This document shows positions 1-8,932 of a DNA stretch of 64,000 bases, in pieces. Within the stretch, counting starts at the first letter, position 1. Each line of letters starts with the position of its first letter. The translations under genes were made by a program, and so were the position numbers. The notes beneath the pieces are model-generated. The model was not told where the DNA came from. It saw only the letters and a program-made list of their open reading frames with translations, and searched no databases. The stretch is taken from positions 1-64,000 of the forward strand of contig NZ_JADPRZ010000012.1 of assembly GCF_017347095.1 (NCBI RefSeq). Direction: 5' to 3'. This DNA comes from Sporosarcina sp. E16_8. Its GTDB lineage: Bacteria; Bacillota; Bacilli; Bacillales_A; Planococcaceae.

Positions 1-300
1 TTGATTTGACATGGAGCCTCTACGGGCAAGATGCACGAGCCAAGAAGCCAGGCACCACAAGGACCTGGCTCTGCCAATGCAGGCTATCATGCCCGCCTCT
101 CGACCTAAAATCTTGCACAAGTCGGTATGTATTTTTCTTTGCAATTCTCTGCATCATCACATTGCAATACTATGTACTGTTATTTTGCATTACACACGCA
201 GGTTAGTTCAATAATTATATGCATAAAAAGTTGAGGAAATAGACTATATAAAAGAGATAATTAGTAAAAGTGAATTGAATGATAAAGGGGGTTCAAATAG
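1..300. other. Left-edge non-coding stretch
   Basis: No gene could be supported here. The first 130 bases are GC-richer than what follows and resemble the dispersed intergenic repeats elsewhere in the window, but I could not align them to a specific copy. Short open frames exist without ribosome-binding sites. The last part (about 230-300) is AT-rich and leads into the ribosome-binding site of the next gene. Confidence 0.4.
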
Positions 301-609
301 TTGAGAGTAGGTTACAGTGTTTTAAAAGAAATCAACGATAAAACTTTTACACCATGTGCATCTGATTATGGGTTAACTCAAAAAGAGTTTGAGAATTTTG
401 TCCTTTTCCTCGAACACAAAGGATTTGTAGAAAGAGTACTGAGAGTGGATGATAGTTTTTCTTTACATCCCGCTCGTTTAACTGAAAAGGGTATAAAATT
501 ATTAGAAGATAACAATCAATATATCGAAACATACCCAAAAAGAAGTGATCTGAAAGTATGGATACAAGTAGATAAAGAACTGTATTCAAATGGTGCTGAG
601 GCAGAATAA
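301..609 (+). CDS. YjcQ-like winged-helix small protein
   Basis: Predicted 102-residue protein starting at TTG, chosen because AAAGGGGG lies about ten bases upstream. The order of features (N-terminal LKEIND helix, a short YGLTQKEFENFV helix, a FLEHKGFVER recognition-like helix, then LTEKGIKLLE) matches the YjcQ family of small winged-helix proteins from Bacillus phage remnants and chromosomes. The family has no firmly assigned function; DNA binding is inferred from the fold. The C-terminus ends in a short acidic tail. No phage genes are adjacent, so it may be a stray accessory gene. Family call moderately sure, function unknown. Confidence 0.6.
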   Translation: MRVGYSVLKEINDKTFTPCASDYGLTQKEFENFVLFLEHKGFVERVLRVDDSFSLHPARLTEKGIKLLEDNNQYIETYPKRSDLKVWIQVDKELYSNGAEAE

Positions 610-728
610 AATAATACCTGTTGTTCAACTAACGGGTGCTTTAGTAAAATAAGGATAGTATATATACATCAAAAAACGTTCATATTTCTGAGCTATTTAA
701 TTTTCAACTTATACTTGAGGTGAAGAAA

Positions 729-1217
729 GTGTCTTTTTGGGTTGTCATCCAATTGGTTTTAGCATCAATACTGTTACTGTTTTCTACTGGGGCCACGTGG
801 TATGAAGGTAGCGCACTACTAGAGCATTCTTGGGAATGGAAGCATACCGCGATTTTTTCTGGAATAGTCAATGGACAAGTGGAGAACACAAGCAATATTT
901 TACCCATTGATTATTTTTTATATACTGCTAAATTTGCACCTTTATTTCCTTTGCTAATGTTGTTAAGTGGTACATATCTCATAATCCTTATGGGGTATAT
1001 TTTACTCAAAAGTAACTATACGGGATTCACATATTATCTAACTTCTATTGGTGTTTTATTCTTGGTGTTAAGTGGTTTCGTGTCTTATTCTCCAACTAGC
1101 GGTTTGAAAATTATTTTCGCTAGTCTTTTGTTTATTGGTATTTTATTTCTGGTTATTGCGTTGGTTAGACTATATAGGGTGAAATTAAGAATCCCATTGA
1201 ATCCGCTGCGGCGTTAG
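729..1217 (+). CDS. DUF4306-like four-TM membrane protein
   Basis: Predicted 162-residue integral membrane protein. GTG at 729 is preferred over the in-frame GTG at 720 because GAGGTGA at 717-723 is correctly spaced only for 729. Four hydrophobic segments lie at roughly residues 3-22, 62-86, 95-113 and 122-142. The extracytoplasmic motif WYEGSALLEHSWEWK between the first two is characteristic of the YjdJ/DUF4306 family of unknown function. The last nine codons (after VKLR) and the TAG stop lie inside a dispersed repeat that starts at about 1190, so the original C-terminus has probably been replaced. It may still be functional because all four membrane segments remain. Confidence 0.6.
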   Translation: MSFWVVIQLVLASILLLFSTGATWYEGSALLEHSWEWKHTAIFSGIVNGQVENTSNILPIDYFLYTAKFAPLFPLLMLLSGTYLIILMGYILLKSNYTGFTYYLTSIGVLFLVLSGFVSYSPTSGLKIIFASLLFIGILFLVIALVRLYRVKLRIPLNPLRR

Positions 1218-1320
1218 GTGATGCCTCCCGCCCTAAGCCAAGCAGCTTCGCTACCAGTCTGATGGCTTCGGCTACCCATGTAAGGCGCCTTCGCTCAGCT
1301 TATATAGGTATTTATTTGTC
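1190..1320 (+). repeat. Dispersed repeat family 1, copy A
   Basis: About 130 bp, GC-rich in the centre, that aligns over its whole length with the reverse complement of 58120-58246 at an estimated 85-90% identity. It also matches both ends of a shorter copy at 40342-40413. Landmarks are CATTGAAT near the left end, GCCTCCCGCCCTAAGCCAAG in the middle and GCCTTCGCTCAGCTTATATA at the right end. This copy overlaps the 3' end of the preceding gene and supplies its stop codon. No open frame or terminal inverted repeat typical of a transposon was seen. Confidence 0.85.
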
Positions 1321-1363
1321 CAATATTCAGGGAATGAAAAACGCGTTTAAGGGGATTATTAAA

Positions 1364-1790
1364 ATGAATTATAAATTACATTTTGAAATACCGGTAGTGG
1401 AAGAGAATGGAGAAAATGATTACTGGGTACCTTTGATGAAATGTTTTTTGGATCAATCGGACAATATTGAGATCCACTGCTGGAGTGTTGAAAGGGCTTT
1501 GATAGAAGAAATGGAATCAAGGGTCAAAGAATCCTATGAAATTTCCTTTGAAAATGGAATGACTATTTTCAAAGGAAATAAAACAGTGGAGATGCTTGAT
1601 TATTTATTTACTAATTTAAACCGAAATAGTGACATCAAATGGTTTTCAATCTTTCTAAAAAAAAAAAACTTCAATTTTCAGTTCTGAACATAACGGAACG
1701 GAATACTTTGCGGACATGGTAAATGAAAAAGATATCAAATTTATTAAATCCATAATGCCAAAAAGAACGTCTTTTAATAAATATAAATAA
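1364..1790 (+). pseudogene. Hypothetical protein interrupted at an A12 tract
   Basis: The frame opens at ATG 1364 with AAGGGGAT upstream and stops at 1687 after 107 residues. Twelve consecutive A bases lie at 1657-1668. Reading with eleven A's instead continues the protein for about 40 more codons (TSIFSSEHNGTEYFADMVNE and onward) to a TAA at 1788-1790, giving about 141 residues. The quality of the downstream frame shows the gene was once longer. The disruption could be a true mutation, a slippage-prone (phase-variable or transcriptionally corrected) gene, or a base-calling error in the homopolymer. I do not recognise the family: it is soluble, acidic and has no signal peptide. Confidence 0.7.
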
Positions 1791-2248
1791 TCTATTGTGG
1801 AACTAATTAGTTAACCCTTTTATTTTTAATTTCATAGGCACGGAATCTGGTACTGTTGTAGAAAAGTTAGCGGCGTAGTCATTTTGAGCGTTTGAAAGTT
1901 TATTTGTTCACGCACTATTTCTAAAAAGAATAATGGATAGAGTCATCAGATGTTGTCTGATGACTCTATCCATTTGTTTAGTGACTATATATTCGGCACT
2001 ATACTTCACCCGTATAACGAACAAATCTAGTGAAGGAGCGACACTAATGAAAGGCAGCCCAAAATCGCCGCGTCCTGCGGCAAAGGCTGCACACCCGCAT
2101 CCTGCAGGCGCCGAAGCAATAAGACCGACAGCGATCTTCTGCGGGCTTATTGCGTAAGGCCATCACCAAGCGACATAGCGGTGTTGGACGAACATTCCAA
2201 TTGTTAAGTACCGGCTATATAAAATATTTAAATAAACCAAAATTATGC
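1791..2248. other. Intergenic region with GC-rich block
   Basis: No gene supported. It contains a strong inverted repeat (separate entry) and, at about 2040-2165, a GC-rich block with GCGTCCTGCGG and GCATCCTGCAGG motifs. Related motifs recur at 37691-37712 and 47749-47760, so it is probably a degenerate dispersed repeat. A 36-codon frame beginning ATG 2047 has an upstream GGAG, but its composition follows the repeat and I do not call it. Confidence 0.45.
1933..1973. terminator. Strong inverted repeat, probable terminator
   Basis: Perfect 18-bp arms at 1933-1950 (ATGGATAGAGTCATCAGA) and 1956-1973 with a five-base loop, followed on the plus strand by TTTGTTTA. It could end the transcript from 1364. 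The T-tract is weak, so termination is likely but not certain. Confidence 0.65.
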
Positions 2249-3835
2249 TTACAAATCAATCGCAATAACATCAAAGATATCTTCAAGCTCTTTCAAGCGT
2301 TCAACGTTAGCCTTCTCAACATGATTATCGACAGACAGCATCATGATTGCATTGCCGCCGACAGTGGACCGGCCAACTTGCATCGTTGCGATGTTAATGT
2401 TTTCGATTGCTAGTAATGTTCCGACTCGTCCAATAGCACCCGGTTGGTCTTTATGTTTAATGAATAGTAAATGGCCATCAGGTGTTACATCAACAAGGTT
2501 ATCATCGACTTTGACGATGCGTGCACCTAAACCGTTCAGTAAAGTTCCAGCAACACGTCTTACTCCATTCATTGTCGATACTTCCACAGTAATTAAGTTA
2601 GAAAAACCTTTCGATGTAGATGTCTTATGTTCATTGACCTTGATGCCGATACGGTCCGCCAAAAACTTCGCGTTAACATCATTGACATGTGTGCCAAGAT
2701 TACGTTTCAATAGACCTTTCAGCGTGTTACGTGTCAAAGGACGGACATCAGATTCAGCAAGTTGACCTGAGTAATAAATGTTTACTTCCTCGATAACACC
2801 CTCTGCTAAATTGGATAGGAATACACCTAACTTTTCTACTAAGTCAAAGAACGGCTCAACTTTAGCCAGCGCTTCTTTCGAAACAGAAGGAAGATTAACT
2901 GGGTTTTGTACAGCACCGCCATTTAAGAAAGTGACAACATCACGGCTAACGTCAATTGCAACACTTTCTTGTGCTTCAATCGTACTTGCACCTAAATGTG
3001 GAGTTGCGATGACTTCAGGAAGTGTCAGCAGTTTATGGCCAACAAATGGTTCTGTTTCAAAAACATCGAGTGCAGCTCCAGCGACTTTTTTCGATACAAT
3101 TGCATCATATAATGCATCTTCGTCGATAATACCGCCGCGTGCGCAGTTAATGATTTGAACGCCGTCTTTCATCAAATTAAAGGCTTCTTTATTGATCATA
3201 TGCCGCGTTTCTTTCAAAAGTGGAGTATGAACAGTAATAAAGTCTGCTGCTCTCAGTACTTCTTCAACAGTTCCGGCAGTAATACCCATCTTCTTCGCTT
3301 TCTCTTCTGTTAAGAAAGGATCATAGGCAATGACATTCATTCGCTGGCCTTTTGCTCTTGCCGCAACTTCCGCGCCAATGCGGCCAAGACCTACTACGCC
3401 AAGTGTCTTATTTTTTAATTCGACGCCAATAAATGATTTGCGGTCCCATTGCTGGTTTTTCAATGAATTGAAGGCTTGCGGAATTTTGCGTGCAAGGGAC
3501 ATCAGCATTGCAATTGTATGTTCAGCAGCAGAGTTCGTGTTGCCATCCGGAGCATTGACAACGATAATCCCGTGTTCAGTCGCTGCGTCTAAATCGATAT
3601 TATCGACGCCGACACCAGCACGCCCGATGATTTTTAACCTCGTTGCTTTTTCAATGATTTCGCGTGTCACTTGTGTCTGGCTACGAACAAGCAAAGCATC
3701 GTAGTTATGAATTTTATCTGCTAATTCAGCAGGTGTGCAAGTTGTGTCGACGACGATGTTCAAGCCCTCAGCTTGTCTTAATGGGAAAATACCATCTTCA
3801 CTTAACGGATCGCTTATTAGTATATTAAAAGTCAT
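2249..3835 (-). CDS. serA: D-3-phosphoglycerate dehydrogenase
   Basis: Cytoplasmic NAD-dependent enzyme that oxidises 3-phosphoglycerate to 3-phosphohydroxypyruvate, the first committed step of serine synthesis. The 528 residues match the long Bacillus-type SerA. Visible are the substrate-binding RAGVGVDNID (about 72-81), the Rossmann motif GLGRIG (149-154), catalytic Arg in CARGG (about 233), the Glu of FETEP (about 260) and the catalytic His in PHLGAST (about 280). An intervening regulatory domain and a C-terminal ACT domain (from about residue 455) follow. The ATG immediately follows the stop of the upstream aminotransferase gene and has AAGGAGTG nine bases upstream, so the two are co-transcribed and share the serine T-box. 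The ACT domain suggests serine feedback, but this is family knowledge. Confidence 0.97.
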   Translation of the reverse strand: MTFNILISDPLSEDGIFPLRQAEGLNIVVDTTCTPAELADKIHNYDALLVRSQTQVTREIIEKATRLKIIGRAGVGVDNIDLDAATEHGIIVVNAPDGNTNSAAEHTIAMLMSLARKIPQAFNSLKNQQWDRKSFIGVELKNKTLGVVGLGRIGAEVAARAKGQRMNVIAYDPFLTEEKAKKMGITAGTVEEVLRAADFITVHTPLLKETRHMINKEAFNLMKDGVQIINCARGGIIDEDALYDAIVSKKVAGAALDVFETEPFVGHKLLTLPEVIATPHLGASTIEAQESVAIDVSRDVVTFLNGGAVQNPVNLPSVSKEALAKVEPFFDLVEKLGVFLSNLAEGVIEEVNIYYSGQLAESDVRPLTRNTLKGLLKRNLGTHVNDVNAKFLADRIGIKVNEHKTSTSKGFSNLITVEVSTMNGVRRVAGTLLNGLGARIVKVDDNLVDVTPDGHLLFIKHKDQPGAIGRVGTLLAIENINIATMQVGRSTVGGNAIMMLSVDNHVEKANVERLKELEDIFDVIAIDL

Positions 3836-4996
3836 TTAGACCAACACTCCTTCGTTTAAGTAGACTTGTTGTGCAGCTGCAGTGCCTTTTCCTAATTCAA
3901 TTTCTTTGCCAATTTTGAGTAAGCCGATTTCCATCGCACTAATCGTTTGAAGGACATCTACCGGAGAACAGTATCCCATATGGCCAATTCGGAATATTTT
4001 GCCGCTTAAATGCTGTTGACCGCCTGCTACTATTAAGCCGAACTCTTGTTTAATCACTTTTCTAAACGCTTCTGCGTCGAAGTCTTCGGGTTTAACCGCC
4101 GTGACGGTAGGAGAGGCATCTTTATCACTTGTTAATAAAGGAATCCCTAATGCCCGGAAAGCGGCGCGCGTCATGTTCATCATTAACATATGGCGTGCAT
4201 TTACTTGTTCGACGCCTTCTTTATCGATAAGTTGAAGAACCTGTTCTAAGCCGAATAACAATGATAGTGCAGGTGTGAAAGGGGTCGTATCTTTTAACAA
4301 ATTGTCGCGATATCTAATTAAATCCATATAGTAGCGGGGTTGTGGATTGTTTTCGATGATACTCCAAGCACGTTCACTTGCTGCGATGAAAGCTAGCCCA
4401 GCTGGTAGCATGAATGCTTTTTGAGAACCTGTCACCAGGACATCGATTCCCCAATCATCCATTTTCGTTTGAACACCGCCAACACAGGAAACGCCATCGA
4501 CGACGATTAAAGCATCTGACACTTCACGAACTGCTTGTGCCAACTCTTTTATAGGATTCAATACACCCGTTGAAGTCTCACAGTATGTAGAAAAAACAGC
4601 TTTGATTTCTGGATGGTCTTGTACATAACGTTTAATTTCTAGAGGATTGAGTGCTTGTCCCCATTCGACATGAAGGCTTCGAGCCGTGATATTATAAGCT
4701 TCACAAATTTTTGAGAAACGTTCACCGAATGCACCTGTTACAATGATTAATACTTCATCACCAGGCTTCACAATATTGACAACAGCAGCTTCCAAACCAG
4801 CTGTTCCGCTGCCTGTTAAAATAACAACATCTTGTGTCGTACCAAAAATTCGTTGAAGACCCGGTGCGATACTTTTAAGCATATTCGAAGTCTCTTGTCC
4901 TCGGTGGCCAATCATTGGTTGACTCATCGCTCGTTGTACACTTGGCGGGATGGGGCTCGGTCCCGGAATTCGTAGTAGCATTTGATCTTGTAACAT
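3836..4996 (-). CDS. Class V aminotransferase of the serine operon
   Basis: PLP-dependent aminotransferase of the alanine/serine-glyoxylate (AGXT/PucG-like) branch, 386 residues. The start is ATG 4996, with GGAG seven bases upstream; a longer reading would run into the T-box leader. Motifs are RIPGPSPIPPSV and GHRGQ at the N-terminus, GSGTAGLEAAV (cofactor phosphate region), VVDGVSCVGG (Asp contacting the pyridine ring) and SQKAFMLPAG with the Schiff-base lysine at residue 193. Because it sits directly before serA under a serine-type T-box, I infer that it converts phosphohydroxypyruvate to phosphoserine in place of classical SerC. Family members can also use serine, glyoxylate or alanine, so substrate assignment is inference. 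The fold call is firm. Confidence 0.9.
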   Translation of the reverse strand: MLQDQMLLRIPGPSPIPPSVQRAMSQPMIGHRGQETSNMLKSIAPGLQRIFGTTQDVVILTGSGTAGLEAAVVNIVKPGDEVLIIVTGAFGERFSKICEAYNITARSLHVEWGQALNPLEIKRYVQDHPEIKAVFSTYCETSTGVLNPIKELAQAVREVSDALIVVDGVSCVGGVQTKMDDWGIDVLVTGSQKAFMLPAGLAFIAASERAWSIIENNPQPRYYMDLIRYRDNLLKDTTPFTPALSLLFGLEQVLQLIDKEGVEQVNARHMLMMNMTRAAFRALGIPLLTSDKDASPTVTAVKPEDFDAEAFRKVIKQEFGLIVAGGQQHLSGKIFRIGHMGYCSPVDVLQTISAMEIGLLKIGKEIELGKGTAAAQQVYLNEGVLV

Positions 4997-5024
4997 TTTC
5001 ATTCTCCTCTCGATTTTGGGAATA

Positions 5025-5298
5025 GAAAAAAGCCTTTCGCCCTTACAAATAAATGTAAGGGGCGAAAAGCTGAAATACTCACGCGGTACCACCCTTTTTA
5101 CTGTCTGAAGAAATAGACAGTCTTGGTTAGCATGCTTAACGCGCATGTGACGGATAAACCTACTAAACGTTTCAGTTTATCTATTCCGGAGTGCTACTTT
5201 ACTGCGAAATCACTGATTTGCACCATCCATCAGCTCTCTTGAGATTTCAGTAGATAAAGTGTGTCTCCATCAAAATAGTTAGATTAGTTATGGAATTA
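5025..5298 (-). promoter_or_regulatory. T-box leader, specifier reads AGC (Ser)
   Basis: Classical tRNA-sensing leader of the aminotransferase-serA operon. The T-box GGGTGGTACCGCG is on the minus strand at 5094-5082. It is followed by a terminator helix pairing TTTTCGCCCCTTACA with TGTAAGGGCGAAAGG and then a T-run near 5030. In stem I, helices GGAG/CTCC and ACTTTA/TAAAGT bracket a loop whose 3' side is AGCA, placing the specifier codon AGC at 5194-5192. This is a serine codon, in keeping with the operon. Uncharged tRNA-Ser should stabilise the antiterminator and raise expression. Confidence 0.93.
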
Positions 5299-5304
5299 GA
5301 ACTA

Positions 5305-5332
5305 ATCATAACAAATGAAAATCGAATGTCAA
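5305..5332 (-). promoter_or_regulatory. SigA promoter of the serine operon
   Basis: Minus-strand TTGACA (5332-5327), a 16-bp spacer and TATGAT (5310-5305), just upstream of the T-box stem I. Transcription should start near 5298. Confidence 0.8.
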
Positions 5333-5436
5333 GCACCATGTTATTTGAAACCATGTTTATCTGAGTCCAATTGCTAGAGGATTCTAGCAATGAACGGTAT
5401 TCTTTCTTATAAGAACAAAATTAGGAGTGAGTAGAT

Positions 5437-6453
5437 TTGGTTGCTGATAAAATAAAAAAGTTCAATTCGATACCACTTTCCGTTTTGGACCTCTCTCCAA
5501 TAAATGAAGGCAGCAATGCAACACAGTCCTTCAAAAATAGTGCGGAATTGGCACAGCATGTTGAGGGATTGGGGTTCAACCGTTACTGGCTGGCTGAGCA
5601 TCACAACATGCCGGGCATTGGAAGTTCTGCAACGTCAGTACTTATCGGTCATATTGCTGGTGCGACAAAACGGATCCGCGTAGGTTCGGGCGGTATTATG
5701 TTGCCTAACCATGCTCCACTTGTTATTGCTGAGCAGTTCGGTACACTGGAATCAATCTATCCGGGACGAATCGATTTGGGCCTTGGACGTGCGCCAGGTT
5801 CTGATCAAGCAACGGCTTATGCACTTCGTCGCACATTACAAAGCACTGGTGACGATTTCCCGGAACAATTAGCTGAACTTCAAGCTTATTTTGAAACCGA
5901 CAGATTCGCCCGTGTTCGTGCTTTTCCAGGTGAAGGACTCGATATACCCATCTGGCTTCTCGGTTCGAGCGGCTTTAGTGCACAACTTGCAGCAGCAAAA
6001 GGCCTGCCATTTTCATTCGCAAGTCATTTTGCACCTGGCTATACTATGCAGGCATTGCAGTTGTACCATCAAAACTTTAAGCCATCCAAGTTTTTGAAGG
6101 AACCGTATGCAATGCTTGGTATCAATGTCATCGCAGCGGAAACGGACGAAAAAGCACAATGGTTAGCAACTTCACAACAACTTCAATTCCTTGGTATCAC
6201 TACGGGGATGCCGTCACAACTTAAACCACCCGTAGACAATATCGATGAGTTTTGGTCACCACAGCAACGAGCTTCTATTAAGCAAACGCTCGATCCTCGT
6301 ACAACGATTGTTGGCAGTCCTGAAACGGTTAAACGCAAGCTTGAAAGTTTTATTCAAGAAACAAGAGCGAACGAATTAATTATCAATACGCAAGTATACA
6401 GTCATGAAGATCGATTGCGTTCTTATGAAATAATTGCAGATATGATGGACTGA
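5437..6453 (+). CDS. Luciferase-like flavin monooxygenase
   Basis: Bacterial-luciferase-like (LLM) flavin-dependent oxidoreductase of the YhbW/MsnO8 type, 338 residues. TTG start is chosen because AGGAGTGA lies six bases upstream. Motifs are LSVLDLSPI at the N-terminus, YWLAEHHN (about 48-55), [17 protein letters not shown] (about 78-94) and the flavin-phosphate loop [10 protein letters not shown] (about 112-121). Members oxidise varied substrates with reduced FMN and oxygen; the substrate here cannot be told. It is a single-gene transcript, divergent from the serine operon and closed by its own terminator. Confidence 0.9.
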   Translation: MVADKIKKFNSIPLSVLDLSPINEGSNATQSFKNSAELAQHVEGLGFNRYWLAEHHNMPGIGSSATSVLIGHIAGATKRIRVGSGGIMLPNHAPLVIAEQFGTLESIYPGRIDLGLGRAPGSDQATAYALRRTLQSTGDDFPEQLAELQAYFETDRFARVRAFPGEGLDIPIWLLGSSGFSAQLAAAKGLPFSFASHFAPGYTMQALQLYHQNFKPSKFLKEPYAMLGINVIAAETDEKAQWLATSQQLQFLGITTGMPSQLKPPVDNIDEFWSPQQRASIKQTLDPRTTIVGSPETVKRKLESFIQETRANELIINTQVYSHEDRLRSYEIIADMMD

Positions 6454-6459
6454 ATAAGT

Positions 6460-6495
6460 AAAAGCCGCAACCTTTAAGTAGGTTGGCGGCTTTTT
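6460..6495 (+). terminator. Rho-independent terminator
   Basis: AAAAGCCGCAACC and GGTTGGCGGCTTTTT form a stem with an eight-base loop directly after the LLM monooxygenase gene, ending in a T-run. Confidence 0.9.
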
Positions 6496-6577
6496 GTTTA
6501 GAATAGTTAGTTAATGATGGTGGTCATATGGTAAAATATAGATGATGACATTTATAGGGGGTAATGAGGTGGGTAAT

Positions 6578-8614
6578 ATGACAAAGGCAGATACGATTGT
6601 CGAAAACTACCATGGCACTGACGTTGCAGATCCTTTTCGCTGGCTAGAAAAACCGGCAACTTTAGAGGTAAGGACTTGGATTGATGAGCAAAATGAAGCG
6701 ACGCAAAACTACCTAGCAACGTATCCAGAACGGGAAAAAGTGAAAGAGAAATTAACGAAATCCTGGAATTATCCAAAATACTCCGTTCCACAAAAAGAAG
6801 GGGACTATTATTATATTCATAAAAATAATGGCCTACAAAACCAAGCCGTTTTTTATCGGACAAATGATTTATCGTCAGATGAGCTTGAGGTCATTATTGA
6901 CCCGAATACGTTGAATGAAGAAGGGACGGCCGCGATAACGAATCTTGCGTTTACGAAAGATGGGAATCGATTGGCTTATGGTGTTTCATTGAACGGAAGT
7001 GATTGGCAGGAAATTCGAATCCGCAATTTACAGACGGGCAAAGACGAGCCTGACGTTATCAAATGGTGTAAGTTCAGCAGTATTGCATGGAATGAAGAAG
7101 GAAGTGGTTTTTACTATAATCGTTTCCCAGAACCGGGGACAGTAGATCCAGAAGATGAGAGTAACTATAACCGCGTTTATTGGCATGCGGTTGGTACAGA
7201 CCAAACTGAGGACATTTTGGCGTATGATGACGCTGAGGATAAAGAGTTATCATTTAATCCAATACTCTCTGATGAATATCGTTATTTGATTTTATCAGTA
7301 TGGAAAGGGACGGAAAATAAGAGTCGTATCTATTATCGTGATGAACAAGCCGATGCAGGATTTGTTCATTTACTGGCAGACGATGATGGGGAATATTTGT
7401 TTATTGGAAATGAAGGGAAGCTCTTTTACTTCACAACAAATTATGATGCTACTAAGGAAAAAATTATTGCTGTTCATTTGGATAAACCAGGGAAAGAGCA
7501 TTGGGTTGATATCATTTCTGAACAGGAAGACGTCCTTACATTCGCAAAAATCATTAACGAGCAGTTTGTCGTTTGCTATTTGCATAATGCCCATTACAAA
7601 CTACGTGTTTATGATTTGGAAGGACAACTGCAAAAAGAAGTGTCTCTTCCTAATTATATTTCACTATCTGGCGTAACCGGTAAGAAAACAGCGTCAACGA
7701 TGTTCATAGGCTACACTTCTTACTTGGTGCCGACAACCATTGCACGCTATGATTTTGAAAAGGATGAATTGAATACTGTCTTTGATACGTCGGAGCTGTT
7801 TGAAACAGCTGGTTTTGAGACTACTCAAGTATTTTATCCATCAAAAGATGGTACGCGTATTCCGATGTTCTTGACGCATCGAAAAGGGTTGGAATTGACG
7901 GGCGATAATCCTGTTTTATTGTATGGCTATGGCGGTTTTAATGTTAGCTTGACTCCGGCTTTTTCTCCATCGCAACGTATATGGATTGAGGCGGGCGGCG
8001 TGTATGCGGTTGCGAATTTACGTGGTGGTGGGGAGTTCGGTGCGAAGTGGTACAAAGCCGGGACGTTGGGGCAAAAGCAGAATGTTTTTGACGACTTCAT
8101 AGCTGCGGCGGAGTGGTTGATTGAACAAGACTATACGAATAGCAAAAAACTTGCCATTATGGGTGGGAGTAATGGTGGATTGCTTGTCGCGACCTGCATC
8201 ACCCAGCGACCTGATCTATTTGGGGCGGCCCTTTGTCTCGTTCCTGTCACTGATATGTTGCGTTATCATAAATTTACTGTGGGACGCTATTGGGTGACCG
8301 ATTACGGTAATGCTGAAACAAACAAAGAACATTTTGAGTTCATGTACAAGTATTCTCCGCTTCATAATGTCAAAGAAGGTATCGAGTATCCACCGACACT
8401 TGTGACGACAGCTGATACGGATGACCGTGTAGTTCCGTGGCACGCGACGAAATTTGCAGCGACATTACAGGCAGCACAACAAGGGAATAACCCGATTCTT
8501 CTACGAGTGGAAAAGAATGCCGGTCATGGAATGGGTAAACCAACTGTTAAGATCATTGAAGAACAGACGGATATGTATTCGTTCTTGTTTAAAACGTTGG
8601 AGATTGGGATTTAA
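6578..8614 (+). CDS. Prolyl oligopeptidase family serine peptidase
   Basis: S9A-family peptidase of 678 residues, predicted to cleave short proline-containing peptides in the cytoplasm (no signal peptide). The N-terminal YHGTDVADPFRWLE motif is typical of the family. A seven-bladed propeller region covers roughly residues 60-400, followed by the alpha/beta hydrolase domain. The catalytic triad is Ser531 in GGSNGG, Asp615 in TDDRV and His650 in AGHGMGK. ATG 6578 with GAGG eight bases upstream is my choice; in-frame GTG 6569 with AGGGGG is nearly as good. Monocistronic, with a terminator after it. Confidence 0.95.
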   Translation: MTKADTIVENYHGTDVADPFRWLEKPATLEVRTWIDEQNEATQNYLATYPEREKVKEKLTKSWNYPKYSVPQKEGDYYYIHKNNGLQNQAVFYRTNDLSSDELEVIIDPNTLNEEGTAAITNLAFTKDGNRLAYGVSLNGSDWQEIRIRNLQTGKDEPDVIKWCKFSSIAWNEEGSGFYYNRFPEPGTVDPEDESNYNRVYWHAVGTDQTEDILAYDDAEDKELSFNPILSDEYRYLILSVWKGTENKSRIYYRDEQADAGFVHLLADDDGEYLFIGNEGKLFYFTTNYDATKEKIIAVHLDKPGKEHWVDIISEQEDVLTFAKIINEQFVVCYLHNAHYKLRVYDLEGQLQKEVSLPNYISLSGVTGKKTASTMFIGYTSYLVPTTIARYDFEKDELNTVFDTSELFETAGFETTQVFYPSKDGTRIPMFLTHRKGLELTGDNPVLLYGYGGFNVSLTPAFSPSQRIWIEAGGVYAVANLRGGGEFGAKWYKAGTLGQKQNVFDDFIAAAEWLIEQDYTNSKKLAIMGGSNGGLLVATCITQRPDLFGAALCLVPVTDMLRYHKFTVGRYWVTDYGNAETNKEHFEFMYKYSPLHNVKEGIEYPPTLVTTADTDDRVVPWHATKFAATLQAAQQGNNPILLRVEKNAGHGMGKPTVKIIEEQTDMYSFLFKTLEIGI

Positions 8615-8932
8615 TTTAGAAACTCATTGAAACGGGTTCTTTTTAATGGGGAAATCATAGGCCTATCCGGTAAAGCGGATAGGTTTTAATTTTGTTGGTG
8701 TATAGCCATTCTTATGGACTTATCATTAAAAAACGTAACAGTTATAGTTAGAATCTCCCAGTATAAAATGTGCCAAAAGCGTATAAAGGGATTTGAAAGG
8801 ACGATATATATCTTGAAAAGTAAGCTATACTCCTATGATCAGTGAGGGGATTTTGCCTTTACATTGAAATAATAAGCTCTATGTTAGGCTAGAAAGAAAG
8901 GAAATAGAACTGATAGTGAAAGGGGTTTATTC
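8615..8932 (+). other. Intergenic region with terminator and weak promoter
   Basis: Holds the terminator listed next. A possible promoter, TTTACA with a 16-bp spacer and TATGTT, ends near 8886 ahead of the small membrane protein gene. Nothing else was recognised. Confidence 0.4.
8662..8690 (+). terminator. Rho-independent terminator
   Basis: CCTATCCG (8662-8669) pairs with CGGATAGG (8676-8683), six-base loop, then TTTTAATTTT. Terminates the oligopeptidase transcript. Confidence 0.85.

Noticed and set aside
6-214. Two overlapping 66-67-codon frames at the left edge
   Set aside because: No ribosome-binding site, odd composition and overlap in two frames; consistent with repeat-like non-coding DNA.
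2047-2157. 36-codon frame with upstream GGAG in the GC-rich block
   Set aside because: The composition follows a repeated intergenic block and no protein-like pattern is seen.
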